Source of the DNA: Pontibacillus chungwhensis
GTDB taxonomy: Bacteria > Bacillota > Bacilli > Bacillales > BH030062
NCBI RefSeq assembly: GCF_030166655.1
Contig: NZ_CP126446.1
Span: 2,852,001 to 2,916,000, forward strand
DNA length: 64,000 nt
Direction of reading: 5' to 3'
The notes under the pieces are model-generated. The model made no database searches. It was given only the letters and a program-made list of their open reading frames with translations, and was not told the origin of the DNA. The position numbers and the translations under genes are program-made. Below, piece by piece: positions 36,674 to 47,367 of the stretch; position 1 is the stretch's first letter; the number at the start of each line of letters is the position of its first letter.

Positions 36674-38881
36674 TTACTGCAATACACGGCGAACCGTGTA
36701 AACATCTGGAATCTGTTTAATTCGATCAACGACTTTTCTTAAATGACTAATATTTTGAATCATAATAGTCATATGAATGGTAGCCATTTTATTTCGATCT
36801 GATCTACCTGTTACAGCCGTAATATTCGTTTTTGTTTCATTAACGGCTTGTAAGACTTCATTTAAGAGCCCACGGCGATCATATCCTGAGATCTCTAAGT
36901 CTAAGCTGTATTGCTTACTATCTTCACCGGTGTTTTCCCATTCAACAGGGAGAAGTCTGTTTCTGACATCATCTGTTTTAACATTTGGACAGTCAGAACG
37001 GTGAACGGATACCCCGCGCCCTTTTGTAATATAACCAACAATATCGTCTCCAGGGACAGGATTACAGCAGCGGGAAAGCCGTACAAGAAGGTTATCTACG
37101 CCTTTAACACGAACACCAGAGTCTTTCTTTTTCTTCGAATGTGTAGGTCGTTTGATATCATTCTGTACACCCTCAAGTGTTTCTTCGAGATCCTTCTCCT
37201 TAATTTGCTTACGGCGGATCTTCTCTGTTAGACGTGTAGCAATTTGAGCTGCAGTGATCCCCTGATATCCAACCGCCGCATACATGTCATCATCATTTGT
37301 AAAGTTAAACTTCTCCGCAACGCGATTAAGGTTGTCTGCATTCAAGACTTCTTTAGGCTCAAGTTCCATAGAACGGATCTCTTTTTCGACCAGTTCTTTC
37401 CCTTTTACAATGTTCTCATCTCGACGTTGCTTTTTGAAGAATTGCTTAATCTTGTTCTTAGCCTGAGACGTCTGGCTAATCTTAATCCAGTCTTTCGATG
37501 GACCATAAGAATGTTTCGAGGTCATGACTTCCACAATGTCCCCTGTTTTCAACTTATAATCCAGAGGCTCCATCTTTCCGTTTACTTTAGCTCCAATCGT
37601 CTGGTTCCCGACTTCTGTATGAATCTTATAAGAGAAATCAATTGGAACAGAGCCAGAAGGAAGTTCAATTACGTCCCCTTTTGGAGTAAAGACGTACACC
37701 ATGTCTGAGAATAAGTCTACTTTAAGAGACTCCATGAACTCTTCAGCATCATGGGTTTCATTCTGCCATTCTAATATTTCTCTAAACCACGTTAACCGTT
37801 CATCAAAGGATTGCGTATTTGACTCTACATTTAATCCTTCTTTATAAGCCCAGTGAGCAGCGATTCCGTATTCAGCGATATCATGCATTTCATGCGTACG
37901 AATCTGAACTTCTAAAGGATCTCCTTTAGGGCCTATAACCGTTGTGTGCAAGGATTGATACAGATTAGGCTTCGGCATAGCAATATAATCCTTGAAGCGA
38001 CCTGGCATTGGTTTCCAACATGTGTGGATAATCCCCAATACTGCGTAACAATCTTTGATACTGTTAACCTGTACACGTACAGCTAATAAATCATAAATCT
38101 CATTAAACTGCTTGTTTTGCAGGACCATCTTCCGGTAAATGCTGTATAAGTGCTTCGGGCGGCCGGATATTTCGGCTGTAATATCTACCTCATCAAGTTG
38201 GTTATGAATTTCATCCATTACTTCACCAATATAGTACTCCCGCTCATTACGCTTCTGCTTCATAAGATGCACAATACGATAGTACTGTTGAGGATTTAAA
38301 TAACGAAGAGCTGTATCTTCAAGCTCCCATTTAATCGTAGATATCCCCAATCGATGAGCAAGCGGTGCGAAGATCTCAAGTGTTTCATTAGAGATGCGAC
38401 GCTGCTTTTCAGGAGGTAAATGCTTGAGTGTTCTCATATTATGCAATCGGTCTGCTAATTTGATGAGAATGACGCGAATATCCTTGGCCATCGCTACAAA
38501 CATTTTGCGATGGTTCTCAGCTTGCTGTGCTTCTTTTGATTTATATTTAATTTTCCCTAACTTTGACACACCATCAACGAGCATCGCTACTTCTTCATTA
38601 AACCGATCCTTCAATTCTTCAACGGTTACATTCGTATCTTCTACAACATCATGTAGGAAACCGCCGGCAATGGTTACAGGATCCATTTGCAGTTCAACAA
38701 GGATACTCGCTACTTGGACAGGATGAATAATATACGGCTCACCAGATTTACGGTATTGATCTTTATGCGCTTCCTGAGCAAACTCATAGGCACGCCGAAC
38801 AAATTCAGTATCTTCGTTAGACAGATACTGGCTCGCCTGTTCTACTACTTCATCAGCTGTCAAAATTTTATCTTTAGACAT
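36674..38881 (-). CDS. relA: bifunctional (p)ppGpp synthetase/hydrolase RelA (Rel)
   Basis: Makes and degrades the stringent-response alarmone. 735 residues: HD hydrolase domain (about 25-195) with HPVQVA and FLHDVVEDT; synthetase domain (about 240-350) with [10 protein letters not shown] and [27 protein letters not shown] domain (about 395-455); zinc-finger-type [16 protein letters not shown] (about 565); C-terminal ACT domain (about 660-735). Both catalytic centres look intact, as in long Rel enzymes of Firmicutes. It lies between apt and dtd. Confidence 0.96.
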   Translation of the reverse strand: MSKDKILTADEVVEQASQYLSNEDTEFVRRAYEFAQEAHKDQYRKSGEPYIIHPVQVASILVELQMDPVTIAGGFLHDVVEDTNVTVEELKDRFNEEVAMLVDGVSKLGKIKYKSKEAQQAENHRKMFVAMAKDIRVILIKLADRLHNMRTLKHLPPEKQRRISNETLEIFAPLAHRLGISTIKWELEDTALRYLNPQQYYRIVHLMKQKRNEREYYIGEVMDEIHNQLDEVDITAEISGRPKHLYSIYRKMVLQNKQFNEIYDLLAVRVQVNSIKDCYAVLGIIHTCWKPMPGRFKDYIAMPKPNLYQSLHTTVIGPKGDPLEVQIRTHEMHDIAEYGIAAHWAYKEGLNVESNTQSFDERLTWFREILEWQNETHDAEEFMESLKVDLFSDMVYVFTPKGDVIELPSGSVPIDFSYKIHTEVGNQTIGAKVNGKMEPLDYKLKTGDIVEVMTSKHSYGPSKDWIKISQTSQAKNKIKQFFKKQRRDENIVKGKELVEKEIRSMELEPKEVLNADNLNRVAEKFNFTNDDDMYAAVGYQGITAAQIATRLTEKIRRKQIKEKDLEETLEGVQNDIKRPTHSKKKKDSGVRVKGVDNLLVRLSRCCNPVPGDDIVGYITKGRGVSVHRSDCPNVKTDDVRNRLLPVEWENTGEDSKQYSLDLEISGYDRRGLLNEVLQAVNETKTNITAVTGRSDRNKMATIHMTIMIQNISHLRKVVDRIKQIPDVYTVRRVLQ

Positions 38882-39044
38882 CCTATCACCTGATTATTAG
38901 AAATTCGTCATAGGTATAGACGTAGCGTATATATGTGTTTCATTATCGAGAATTCTGAAGACATTGTAAAGAGGAAAGACTCATTTTATGTCGAAATCCT
39001 CTAAATTTTACCTATTATTTCGCTAGATTTGTACTCGTATGATA

Positions 39045-39077
39045 AAAGAGTACCCTCAAATCTTGAGAGCACTCTTT
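39045..39077 (-). terminator. terminator of apt
   Basis: AAAGAGTACCCTCAA/TTGAGAGCACTCTTT (39045-39059 and 39063-39077), with T-rich sequence on the - strand side. The rest of the gap to relA (38882-39044) shows nothing else. Confidence 0.7.
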
Positions 39078-39084
39078 CTTCCGT

Positions 39085-39597
39085 TTAGTATTGCATTAGT
39101 GTTAAAACATCGTAACCGTCTAACTTCTCACGGCCATCAAGATACGTTAATTCAACTAAGAATGCACAACCTACTACAATTCCACCTAACTGTTCTACAA
39201 GGTTGATTGTAGCTTCAATTGTACCACCTGTTGCTAGTAGGTCATCCGTGATTAGAACGCGTTGACCAGGTTTAATCGCATCTTTATGAATGGTCAGAAC
39301 ATCTTTCCCGTATTCTAAACCATAGTCGACCTTAATCGTTTCACGAGGAAGTTTCCCTTCCTTACGTACAGGAGCAAATCCAACTTCCATTGCATATGAA
39401 ACCGGGCAGCCAATAATAAAACCACGTGCTTCAGGTCCAACGATAATGTCGATTTCTCTTGTGTTTGCATATGCTACAATTTCATCAATGGCTGACTTAA
39501 ATGCAGGGCCGTTATCCATTAGGGTTGTGATATCTTTAAATTTAATGCCTTCTGTAGGCCAATCTTCCACAACCGTAATATACTGTTTATAATCCAT
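39085..39597 (-). CDS. apt: adenine phosphoribosyltransferase
   Basis: Apt joins adenine and PRPP to AMP. 170 residues; [17 protein letters not shown] (about 15-31), [20 protein letters not shown], and the PRPP-binding [16 protein letters not shown] (about 118-133). Together with relA it links purine salvage and the stringent response. Its ATG shares one base with the recJ stop (TAATG), so it is coupled to recJ. Confidence 0.96.
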   Translation of the reverse strand: MDYKQYITVVEDWPTEGIKFKDITTLMDNGPAFKSAIDEIVAYANTREIDIIVGPEARGFIIGCPVSYAMEVGFAPVRKEGKLPRETIKVDYGLEYGKDVLTIHKDAIKPGQRVLITDDLLATGGTIEATINLVEQLGGIVVGCAFLVELTYLDGREKLDGYDVLTLMQY

Positions 39598-41948
39598 TAA
39601 CTAATTTCCTCCTTAACGTCCGAAACTCGATCCATTTGCTCGGTAAACCAAGCCTTTAATTGAGGATAGGATGAGAAATATAACGTTTGTTCCACTTTTA
39701 ATTGTTCGTGTTTTTGTTGATATAAAGCTGATTCAGCCAAATCTTTCTTAGAAGGATTCGGATTCAGCGTTAAAAGTCCATTATCTATTCTAACAAATTC
39801 TAGCTCAAAAAACACGTGCGATATAAATTCCACCGAATCTTTTGACCACCCTTTGTAATCGGCCAGCTTCGGTCCTTCTGTTTCAAGATGGAATTTCTTT
39901 CTCTTCATCAGCATTCCATAAAACCATTTAAAATGATCACGCGTTGGTAAGGTCTTTAAGAAAGCAGCATCATCGGTCCGATAACAGGCATAAATATTAT
40001 TTGGTGACATCGTTTGAATCACGGACTTGATCTGCTCCATAGAATTCGGTAAGTCCATAAGAACCATATGTTCAATTTCATCTAATGGCAGTTCACCAAT
40101 TAGTTCTGGGTCGTGATTCAATTCAATGACCGGATAATAATCAAATACCCACGCCTGATCTTCTGTCGCTTCGCCGAAGAAGATAGCAACAGTATGATCA
40201 AATGGTAATCTCGGCATTGCCTTCTCGAGATGACGATTGCCACGCAGGTCAAAGAGTTGCCAGTCGTTCACACTTAAATCTTTCATCATAATTTGAGGTT
40301 TTCTCTTCCCATTCCATTCATTAATAGAGAGCTCTCCTACAATCGTGACAGCTGATTGAGGGGCAATACGAGGATAAAGATCCCCCATCCCAAATCCAAT
40401 CGTGTCGAGATCATTTCCATTTGCTTTAAAGCGCATTTTTAAATGGTTAAGCTTACTACCAATCTGACGGACCTCAGCAGGGGTCGTTTCTTCTAATTGG
40501 AAGAGTGGCTTCGGATTCCCCATTCCAAACGGAGATAGCTTTGCAATCTCTTCAATAGTTGAGATTGTAATATCTTCTAGGCTCACACATCGATCGATGG
40601 TTAAAAGTTGTTTGAAATCTTCAGGAGCAAGCTTTTGATCAGCTAGGTCGTTCAACGCTTCTCTTAGCGTTTCCACATTTTCTAATGGCAACGTCATACC
40701 GGCTGCTTGAGCGTGTCCGCCAAAATGGGTGAATTGACTTCGTACTTCCATACAATTGGTAAACATATCAAAAGCATCAATGCTTCTGGCAGAACCTTTG
40801 GCTGTCTGAGTCTCAGGATCAACAGTCAATACAATCGTTGGTCGGTCGTACTTATTAACAAGACGAGAAGCTACAATCCCAAGGACCCCCTGATTCCATC
40901 CTTCTTTCGCAACGACAATGACAGAAGGTAGATCATCAGCCTGAGAATCAAGCATTCGCTCGGCTTCTTCTGCAATCTCAGCGACAATCTTTTGGCGCTC
41001 CTGATTAAGGGCATGGATTTGATTGGCTAACGCATCTGCTTCAGCGTCACTCTCTGTCAACAATAAATCCACAGCAGGAAAAGCGTCCTGTAATCGCCCT
41101 ACAGCATTGATACGAGGCCCAATCGCAAAGCCAATATCTTCTTCCGTGATATCCCCTTCAATACTACACACTTTCTTTAGAGCTTGGACACCTGGACGGA
41201 TGGACCTAGAAATAGCTTTCAATCCATGTGCAGCTAATACTCGGTTCTCGTCATGGAGAGGGACAAGGTCCGCGATCGTACCAATGACGACTAAATCTAG
41301 CAAGTGCTTTGGAAAATCACCGAGTAAAGCATGAGCAAATTTAAATGCTACGCCAACTCCTGCTAGTTCCTTAAACGGATACGTTCCACCTAACTTCGGG
41401 TGGACGATTGCATAAGCATCCGGCAATTCATTTTGAGCCTCATGGTGGTCTGTAATAATCAAATCGATTCCTAGCTCTTTCGCTACATCCGCTTCATGAT
41501 TGGCCGCTATACCTGTATCGACAGTGATAATGAGTGATATTCCTTCAGCATGTGCATTGCGGAAAGCCTCTTCATTCGGGCCATACCCTTCTGTAAATCG
41601 ATTCGGAATGTAAAATTCTACATAGGCTCCCATTTCACGAAGGACTTCAACCATAAGCGCAGTTGAACTGACACCATCCGCGTCATAGTCGCCGAACACC
41701 CATATATATTCTTCCTGTTCAATCGCCTGTTTTACGCGATCAACGGCTTTGTTCATATCATTCATTAACATTGGATCATGTAATTGTTCCAGTTGAGGAG
41801 ATAAAAATAGCTTTGCCGCTTCCTTCGTTTCAATCCCTCTTTTTCTTAATAACTCTTGAGTTAAATCAGATAAAGATAAAGATGGATCAATCGGGAGAGC
41901 TGGCTCCTCTTCTTGGGTTAAATTCCATTTTGCTTTACTCCGTAACAT
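39597..41948 (-). CDS. recJ: single-stranded-DNA exonuclease RecJ
   Basis: A 5'-3' exonuclease in recombination and repair. 783 residues from ATG 41948 (GGGGTGA upstream; the frame opens 10 codons earlier). DHH domain: [16 protein letters not shown] (near 70), [36 protein letters not shown] (near 152); then [17 protein letters not shown] and the DHHA1 part with [13 protein letters not shown] (near 400). The C-terminal ~200 residues are the extension typical of Bacillus RecJ (B. subtilis 786 residues). Next gene is apt. Confidence 0.95.
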   Translation of the reverse strand: MLRSKAKWNLTQEEEPALPIDPSLSLSDLTQELLRKRGIETKEAAKLFLSPQLEQLHDPMLMNDMNKAVDRVKQAIEQEEYIWVFGDYDADGVSSTALMVEVLREMGAYVEFYIPNRFTEGYGPNEEAFRNAHAEGISLIITVDTGIAANHEADVAKELGIDLIITDHHEAQNELPDAYAIVHPKLGGTYPFKELAGVGVAFKFAHALLGDFPKHLLDLVVIGTIADLVPLHDENRVLAAHGLKAISRSIRPGVQALKKVCSIEGDITEEDIGFAIGPRINAVGRLQDAFPAVDLLLTESDAEADALANQIHALNQERQKIVAEIAEEAERMLDSQADDLPSVIVVAKEGWNQGVLGIVASRLVNKYDRPTIVLTVDPETQTAKGSARSIDAFDMFTNCMEVRSQFTHFGGHAQAAGMTLPLENVETLREALNDLADQKLAPEDFKQLLTIDRCVSLEDITISTIEEIAKLSPFGMGNPKPLFQLEETTPAEVRQIGSKLNHLKMRFKANGNDLDTIGFGMGDLYPRIAPQSAVTIVGELSINEWNGKRKPQIMMKDLSVNDWQLFDLRGNRHLEKAMPRLPFDHTVAIFFGEATEDQAWVFDYYPVIELNHDPELIGELPLDEIEHMVLMDLPNSMEQIKSVIQTMSPNNIYACYRTDDAAFLKTLPTRDHFKWFYGMLMKRKKFHLETEGPKLADYKGWSKDSVEFISHVFFELEFVRIDNGLLTLNPNPSKKDLAESALYQQKHEQLKVEQTLYFSSYPQLKAWFTEQMDRVSDVKEEIS

Positions 41949-42056
41949 AGATTCACCCCTAACAGACCCATTATACAAGAGCCAAGTAAGGGTAGCAAAT
42001 GAATTTCAGGTGGAAAAGGTAGGAGGAACTCTCCTTTTAAACAAAATGATTTCCAC

Positions 42057-42092
42057 AAAAAAGTAGGATGAAATGATTTCATTTCATCCTAC
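42057..42092 (-). terminator. terminator of the lapA-like gene
   Basis: GTAGGATGAAATG/CATTTCATCCTAC (42063-42092), loop ATTT, with T6 on the - strand (42057-42062). Confidence 0.9.
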
Positions 42093-42100
42093 CCTGGTTT

Positions 42101-42424
42101 TTATTTAGCACGTTCTTCTTCAATCGCCTGATTCTTATCCTCTTCCGCCTTACGGGCCGTCACCCGTTCAGGATCTTCCCCTAATTGTCTCAGCTTTTCT
42201 TTTAAAGCCCGATTATCTCGTTGAAGCTGATAATTGCGAACCGTCCCAAAAATTCCTGCGATCAAGCCACCCATTAAAACGGACCCTAAAATAATGAGGA
42301 TCAATGGAGCTTGCCCCGTACCAAATAAGTAATTCACTTCTACCGCATCGACATTAAACACAGCGAATATTGCAACAATAAGAGCAAATACTAATGCCAA
42401 AATAAAATTCTTCTGTCCCTTCAA
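42101..42424 (-). CDS. LapA domain membrane protein (YrvD-like)
   Basis: Two membrane helices (FILALVFALIVAIFAVFNVDAVEVNYLFGTGQAPLILIILGSVLMGGLIAGIF, about 5-55) and a cytosolic coiled coil (about 62-105) with a charged tail. This is the LapA/DUF1049 layout. I start at TTG 42424, 9 bases after AAAGGAG; ATG 42433 touches that site directly. This gives 107 residues, the same as B. subtilis YrvD. In proteobacteria LapA works in lipopolysaccharide assembly, which a Gram-positive lacks, so the role here is unknown. It lies between recJ and secDF as in B. subtilis. Confidence 0.85.
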   Translation of the reverse strand: MKGQKNFILALVFALIVAIFAVFNVDAVEVNYLFGTGQAPLILIILGSVLMGGLIAGIFGTVRNYQLQRDNRALKEKLRQLGEDPERVTARKAEEDKNQAIEEERAK

Positions 42425-42574
42425 AGAACCCATCTCCTTTCTCAAAACCTTTCAATTATTTTACACTTCCTTTCTTCTTCTATTCCCAAGTGAGGCTTTC
42501 TTGAAAACTCCCCCTCCATATCAGTAGGCTTTAAGCTGAGGTTGTGTTTCCGTTTGCTTTAATTAACGAACGTC

Positions 42575-42617
42575 GAACGACCCCACCTCGTGTAGAGCCA
42601 TGGAAAGCGAGTCGTTC
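42575..42617. repeat. imperfect inverted repeat in the lapA-secDF gap
   Basis: GAACGAC (42575-42581) and GTCGTTC (42611-42617) flank CCTCG and GCGAG, which can also pair. The gap 42425-42668 has no gene I can support; this is its only structure besides the terminator that follows. It may be a worn copy of an intergenic repeat, but no second copy is seen in the window. Confidence 0.35.
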
Positions 42618-42668
42618 CCCAGACACCCCCAAGCACTTAACAAACACAACGGCCTTACACCGTCAAGT

Positions 42669-42700
42669 AAAAAAGAGCTCTCCCTGTAGGGAGAGCTCTT
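42669..42700. terminator. terminator of secDF
   Basis: AAGAGCTCTCCC/GGGAGAGCTCTT (42673-42700), loop TGTA; read on the - strand it is followed by T. Confidence 0.85.
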
Positions 42701-42704
42701 ACTT

Positions 42705-45059
42705 TTATACTTGTGGGCCGCCAGTTTGTTTCTTCTCTTTGTACTCGATCGGTTTACGCTTAAGCATACTACCTCTCCATACTAACCACAGCTGAGCTGC
42801 GATGAATAGGGAGGAATACGTACCAGCTATTAAACCAACAACAAGACCAAATGAGAAGTTTGTAATGGCTGTTGCTCCGAATAGTAGAAGCATTAAGGCA
42901 GCGAATACAACCGTCAGGACGGTGTTAATACTACGAGCTAATGTTTCCATTAAACTCTTATTCACGACTTCTGCTAGTTCAGAGAATGTTTTCACTTTCT
43001 TCTTCAGCTTCAGATTCTCACGAATACGGTCAAACGTAACAATTGTATCATTTACGGAATAACCGACGATGGTAAGAATCGCAGCAATAATTGTTATATC
43101 AAACTCGAGTTGGGTGATGCTAAACAGCGCTATAATAAAGAACGCATCGTGTAGTAAAGCAACAATCGCCGTTAAGGCAAAATAAATTTCGAATCGAATG
43201 GTTACGTAGATGATAATACCAATCGACGCAATCGCTACTGCGTATACCGCATTTTTCACAAGTTCTTTACCTACAATGTCTGATACCGTGCTGACACTTG
43301 GACTGCTTCCATATAGGTCATTGAAGTGACTCTTAATGTCTGCAATTTCAGACTCTGTTAAGACGCTCGCAAATCTTGCCACGCCTATTTCATCATCTTC
43401 ACCGGATATAACCACTTTCTTCGGTGTGTAACCCAGTCCTTCAAATTCCTCTTTCACTTCTTCTTCACTAATAGGTTCATCAGCTAAGACTTGTACGCGA
43501 GAACCACTAGTAAAGTCGATACCTAAGTTCAGTCCCATCACCCCTAGAGCAATGGCACCGGCAAGGATGAGGGCAATAGAGATTCCGAAGAATTTCTTAC
43601 GGTGTTTAACAAAGTCAAAGGAACGACCGAAGACTTTTGCTTCGACTTCTTCTCCTTTTTCAATGTCTTTCACCTGACTTGGCTTAATACCAAAGAGTCC
43701 TGGCTTTTTGTTTAATGCACGGCTCTTCACTAAGAGACCAAGCATTAAGCGAGATCCATAAACCGCCGTTAAGAAACTAACCAGAATACTGATAATCAAC
43801 ATGGTCGCAAACCCTTTTACAGAGCTCGTACCAAAGATAAACAGAACGATGGCAGCCAAGATTGTTGTGATATTCGCATCAAGAATGGTGGCTAAAGAAC
43901 GACTATTACCCGCTTTAAAGGCAGATAAAGTTGACTTCCCTGCTTTCATTTCTTCTTTAATGCGTTCGTACGTAATAATATTGGCGTCAACAGCCATACC
44001 AACACCGAGCACAAGCGCGGCGATTCCAGGTAGTGTTAGGACCCCGTTCATTAATTCAAAGACAAGTAGAATTAAGAAAATGTACGTGGACAGCGTAATA
44101 ACGGCTACTACACCAGGAAGACGGTAGTAGAACATCATATATACAAAGATCAGTGCAATGCCTATGGCACCTGCTAAGATCGTTTTGTTTAATGCTTGTT
44201 CACCGAACTGCGCACCAACTGACGTAGAGTAAAGCTCTTTCATATCAACAGGCAGTGAACCAGCATTTAAAATGTTAGCAAGTTCTTGAGCACCGTCGAC
44301 CGTAAAGTCCCCTGTTATCATAACTTCTTTCGTAAGTAATGGTTCGCTTACGCGTGGGGCTGAAATGTACCCTTGTTTTTCTGGATTGTTAAAGTCAGCT
44401 ATAAAGGAATCTTCTTCATCAAAGTCCATCCAGATGACCATAGAATTCTCATTGTAAGGGGTCGATGGATCATTCCCTAACTGAGAAACTTTTTTGGTTA
44501 CACTTTGGAACTCTTTCGCATCTTTTACTTTTAACGTAACAATCGGAGCCTTCGTATCAGGATGAAATTCTTGTTGAGCACTGCCTTCTACAAGATTTGA
44601 TCCATTAAAGATTTCTCCTTTTTCTGTGTCTGGTTCATTATTATCCTCTTCATCCATTTCAAGTGAAAGAGGTTCGTCGTTAATGCGGATTTCATCGTCA
44701 TCAACTGTTCTGAACGACAGACGAGCAGAGGTACCAATGAGCTCCCGGGCTTTGTTCTGGTCTTCAATACCAGCAAGCTGAACTCGAATTCGGTCCTCCC
44801 CTTCAATATTGACGCTTGTCTCACTAATTCCTAGTGAATCGACACGTCGATAAATCGTTTCTACGGTTGCTTCTAAAGCATCCCTGTCAATCTCTTGGTC
44901 TTCATCAATAGGTGTAACCTGATACAAAATTTCAAATCCACCTTGTAAATCAAGCCCAAGGCGAATATCCTTTGTTATTCCTTGTACCGTTGTTCCGATT
45001 GTACCTGCAAAGATAAGCAGGAGCAGAAAAAACGCAACGATACGACCGCGTTTTACCAT
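42705..45059 (-). CDS. secDF: protein translocase subunit SecDF (fused)
   Basis: A fused SecD-SecF of 784 residues (12 membrane helices expected) that helps late steps of Sec export using the proton or sodium gradient. SecD part: RLGLDLQGGFEILYQV (about 38-53), then PGIAALVLGVGMAVDANIITYERIKEE (near 348). SecF part begins near 470; NLGIDFTSGSRVQV and ILTIVGYSVNDTIVTFDRIRE (near 655). I start at ATG 45059, which follows AAGGAGGC; the open frame extends 31 codons upstream without a site. Fused SecDF is usual in Bacillus. Confidence 0.95.
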   Translation of the reverse strand: MVKRGRIVAFFLLLLIFAGTIGTTVQGITKDIRLGLDLQGGFEILYQVTPIDEDQEIDRDALEATVETIYRRVDSLGISETSVNIEGEDRIRVQLAGIEDQNKARELIGTSARLSFRTVDDDEIRINDEPLSLEMDEEDNNEPDTEKGEIFNGSNLVEGSAQQEFHPDTKAPIVTLKVKDAKEFQSVTKKVSQLGNDPSTPYNENSMVIWMDFDEEDSFIADFNNPEKQGYISAPRVSEPLLTKEVMITGDFTVDGAQELANILNAGSLPVDMKELYSTSVGAQFGEQALNKTILAGAIGIALIFVYMMFYYRLPGVVAVITLSTYIFLILLVFELMNGVLTLPGIAALVLGVGMAVDANIITYERIKEEMKAGKSTLSAFKAGNSRSLATILDANITTILAAIVLFIFGTSSVKGFATMLIISILVSFLTAVYGSRLMLGLLVKSRALNKKPGLFGIKPSQVKDIEKGEEVEAKVFGRSFDFVKHRKKFFGISIALILAGAIALGVMGLNLGIDFTSGSRVQVLADEPISEEEVKEEFEGLGYTPKKVVISGEDDEIGVARFASVLTESEIADIKSHFNDLYGSSPSVSTVSDIVGKELVKNAVYAVAIASIGIIIYVTIRFEIYFALTAIVALLHDAFFIIALFSITQLEFDITIIAAILTIVGYSVNDTIVTFDRIRENLKLKKKVKTFSELAEVVNKSLMETLARSINTVLTVVFAALMLLLFGATAITNFSFGLVVGLIAGTYSSLFIAAQLWLVWRGSMLKRKPIEYKEKKQTGGPQV

Positions 45060-45261
45060 AAGTATAAGTGCCTCCTTCTGACTTCTCCAACGACGATTTA
45101 TGATATCGTGTAGTGCTCCCACGCGTAAAAGAGTGGTCTTCTTACCTACCACTCTACAACTACATGAGCTTTTCTTTATGTACGAAGCATAAAGAAGATA
45201 TTATGGCGACCCTATCGCCTAACTCCAATATTGTAATTATAGAAATCTTTGGGAACGACTG

Positions 45262-45579
45262 TCAATACAACGTTTCATTTTCTTCTTCATTCGGGTTATG
45301 ATTTCGTAACGCTTCGATCTGAGCAAGCAGGTCATCACTTTGATAGGCTTGAACCGTTAGATAACTCATATAGGTGCCAACACTTAAATGGAAAACATCC
45401 TGAACTGCTCTATGTAAGCGCAAAACCGGGTTCCCTTTCCACACTTTCTTCTCAAGGCATTTCCAAATATCTTCTTCATGTGCCTTACTATAGCCTAACA
45501 GATGAAATTCTTCTTTCTTGCTCTGTAAAACAGGGTAAATCATCGGCTTCCACTGCTTTACCGGTTTGCCTTCTTCCAT
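45262..45579 (-). CDS. comN: post-transcriptional regulator ComN (YrzD)
   Basis: 105 residues, soluble. In B. subtilis ComN (YrzD) is needed for post-transcriptional control of comE, and it sits between secDF and spoVB as here. The core LGYSKAHEEDIWKCLEKKVWKG and LHRAVQDVFHLSVGTYMSYLTVQAYQSDDL is the family block. It has no recognisable catalytic motif. It ends about 200 bases before secDF. Competence in this organism is an open question; the gene alone does not show it. Confidence 0.85.
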   Translation of the reverse strand: MEEGKPVKQWKPMIYPVLQSKKEEFHLLGYSKAHEEDIWKCLEKKVWKGNPVLRLHRAVQDVFHLSVGTYMSYLTVQAYQSDDLLAQIEALRNHNPNEEENETLY

Positions 45580-45650
45580 TTGTAGTGCCCCTCTCGTTAA
45601 AGCTCCAGTTTTCCAGAAAGCGAAATGGTTTCAATCATTTAAGAATGCTT

Positions 45651-45681
45651 GTCATGCTTGCCCACCTTTTCTGCATATATT
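45651..45681 (+). promoter_or_regulatory. SigE-like promoter before spoVB
   Basis: GTCATGCT (45651-45658), 15 bases, CATATATT (45674-45681). It resembles the SigE pattern GTCATATT-14/15-CATACAnT at both boxes. In B. subtilis spoVB belongs to the SigE regulon. Confidence 0.45.
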
Positions 45682-45726
45682 CATTGTATACGAATTTCAA
45701 TTCTTTGAGAAGGTAGGTCGTAATGA

Positions 45727-47277
45727 ATGACCAAGCAAACCTTTTTACAAGGTACACTTATTTTAATCGCAGCAGGCATGATTACTCGCTTTCTGGGGTT
45801 TGTCAATCGAATCGTCGTAGCACGTATTATGGGGGAAGAAGGTGTTGGCCTTTATATGATGGCCATACCTACTCTTATTCTGGTCATCACCCTAACTCAG
45901 TTCGGGTTACCTGTAGCCATCTCGAAACGAGTAGCTGAAGCAGAGGCCATTGGAGATTTACGGAAAGTAAAGAAAATACTTGTTATCTCACTTGGCGTAA
46001 CAGGCGTTCTGAGCATCATCTTCACGACAGGGATGGTCTTATTAGCACCTTTATTATCTCAGACTTTGTTGACGGACGAGCGCACACTCTATCCACTCCT
46101 TGCCATCAGCCCTATTGTTCCAATAGTAGCGATTTCCTCTGTGCTACGCGGATACTTCCAGGGGCGACAAAACATGAAGCCACAAGCATACTCGCAAGTT
46201 ATTGAACAAATCGTTCGAATTAGCTTTGTGGCGTTGTTTACGAAAGCGCTAGCCCCATATGGTGTGGAATATGCAGCAGCCGGCGCGATGATTTCTGTGG
46301 TTTTGGGAGAATTTTGTTCACTTCTTTATATGCTCCATATGTTTAAAGTGAAAAAACGAGTGAAAGTAAGAAGGAAATTTATGACGTATATTAAGAACGG
46401 GAAGGAAACCTTTAATGAACTCATGTCCATCGCTCTACCAACGACCGGAAGTCGCATGGTAGGATCGATTTCCTTTTTCTTAGAGCCTATCCTTGTCGCT
46501 CAAAGCTTAGCTATGGCAGGTGTTCAAACGGCCATGGCTACAAGACAGTACGGAGAATTAACCGGGTATGCACTCCCCCTTCTAATGCTACCGACATTTA
46601 TTACCCAGTCTCTATCTGTCGCTCTTGTGCCAAATATCAGTGAAGCCGGAGCTAAAGGGGATCAAACCCTTATACACTATAGAATCCATCAAGCCATTCG
46701 CTTGTCTTTTGCTTCTGGTGCCATCGCTACTGTCATATTAACCATCTTTGCAACACCGATCTTAACGTTTATGTACGGACACGGAAATGCTTCTCGGTTC
46801 TTACTGATTATGGCGCCGTTTTTCTTAATGCTTTACTTCCAGGCTCCTTTACAAGCTGCTTTGCAAGCCCTTGACTTAGCCAAAGCTGCCATGTGGAACA
46901 GCCTGATCGGTGCAGTCGTAAAGTTTGCCGTTTTACTTTCTTTAGCCACTCAACCTGAGTTTGGCATTATGGGCGTAGCTCTTGCTATTGTCGTGGGCGT
47001 TATTCTCGTTACATTCTTACATCTTGCAACATTAATGAAAGCGATCCAGTTCCGTATACCACTAGTTGATATCGGGAAAATGATCATGCTAATGGGGATC
47101 ACATGGTTTGTAGGTTACAAAATGAACGAACTCTTCAAGGAAGCTACGATGGCCCCTGTCCCATTCTTGCTATTGATTACAGCCTTCACCGTAGTCTATA
47201 TTATCTTCCTCTTCGTCTTCCGCTTCATCACGAAAGAAGAATTGCAACAACTTCCGTTTTTCCAGAAGAAGCGGTAA
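45727..47277 (+). CDS. spoVB: stage V sporulation protein B (SpoVB)
   Basis: A 516-residue membrane protein of the MOP/MATE-like superfamily with about 14 helices (ILIAAGMITRFLGFVNRIVVARIMGEEGVGLYMMAIP at the start is the family signature). SpoVB is needed for spore cortex synthesis and is thought to flip lipid II, as MurJ does. Start is ATG 45727 with AAGGTAGG before it; an overlapping ATG 4 bases earlier is in another frame. It is flanked by comN on the opposite strand and followed by a strong terminator. Confidence 0.95.
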   Translation: MTKQTFLQGTLILIAAGMITRFLGFVNRIVVARIMGEEGVGLYMMAIPTLILVITLTQFGLPVAISKRVAEAEAIGDLRKVKKILVISLGVTGVLSIIFTTGMVLLAPLLSQTLLTDERTLYPLLAISPIVPIVAISSVLRGYFQGRQNMKPQAYSQVIEQIVRISFVALFTKALAPYGVEYAAAGAMISVVLGEFCSLLYMLHMFKVKKRVKVRRKFMTYIKNGKETFNELMSIALPTTGSRMVGSISFFLEPILVAQSLAMAGVQTAMATRQYGELTGYALPLLMLPTFITQSLSVALVPNISEAGAKGDQTLIHYRIHQAIRLSFASGAIATVILTIFATPILTFMYGHGNASRFLLIMAPFFLMLYFQAPLQAALQALDLAKAAMWNSLIGAVVKFAVLLSLATQPEFGIMGVALAIVVGVILVTFLHLATLMKAIQFRIPLVDIGKMIMLMGITWFVGYKMNELFKEATMAPVPFLLLITAFTVVYIIFLFVFRFITKEELQQLPFFQKKR

Positions 47278-47295
47278 GACTTAGGTAAAAATAAA

Positions 47296-47338
47296 AACCA
47301 AGCCAAAAATCACCTTTGTGATTCTTGGCTTGGTTTTT
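47296..47338. terminator. bidirectional terminator after spoVB
   Basis: AACCAAGCCAA/TTGGCTTGGTT with an inner AATCAC/GTGATT stem (47297-47335), T6 on the right and A-rich on the left. Confidence 0.9.
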
Positions 47339-47367
47339 TGTATGGGCGTTAGCGCACTAAGGCTTGC

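Noticed and set aside
45060-45152. 31 extra N-terminal codons of secDF
   Set aside because: No ribosome site; the SecD start and AAGGAGGC fit ATG 45059.
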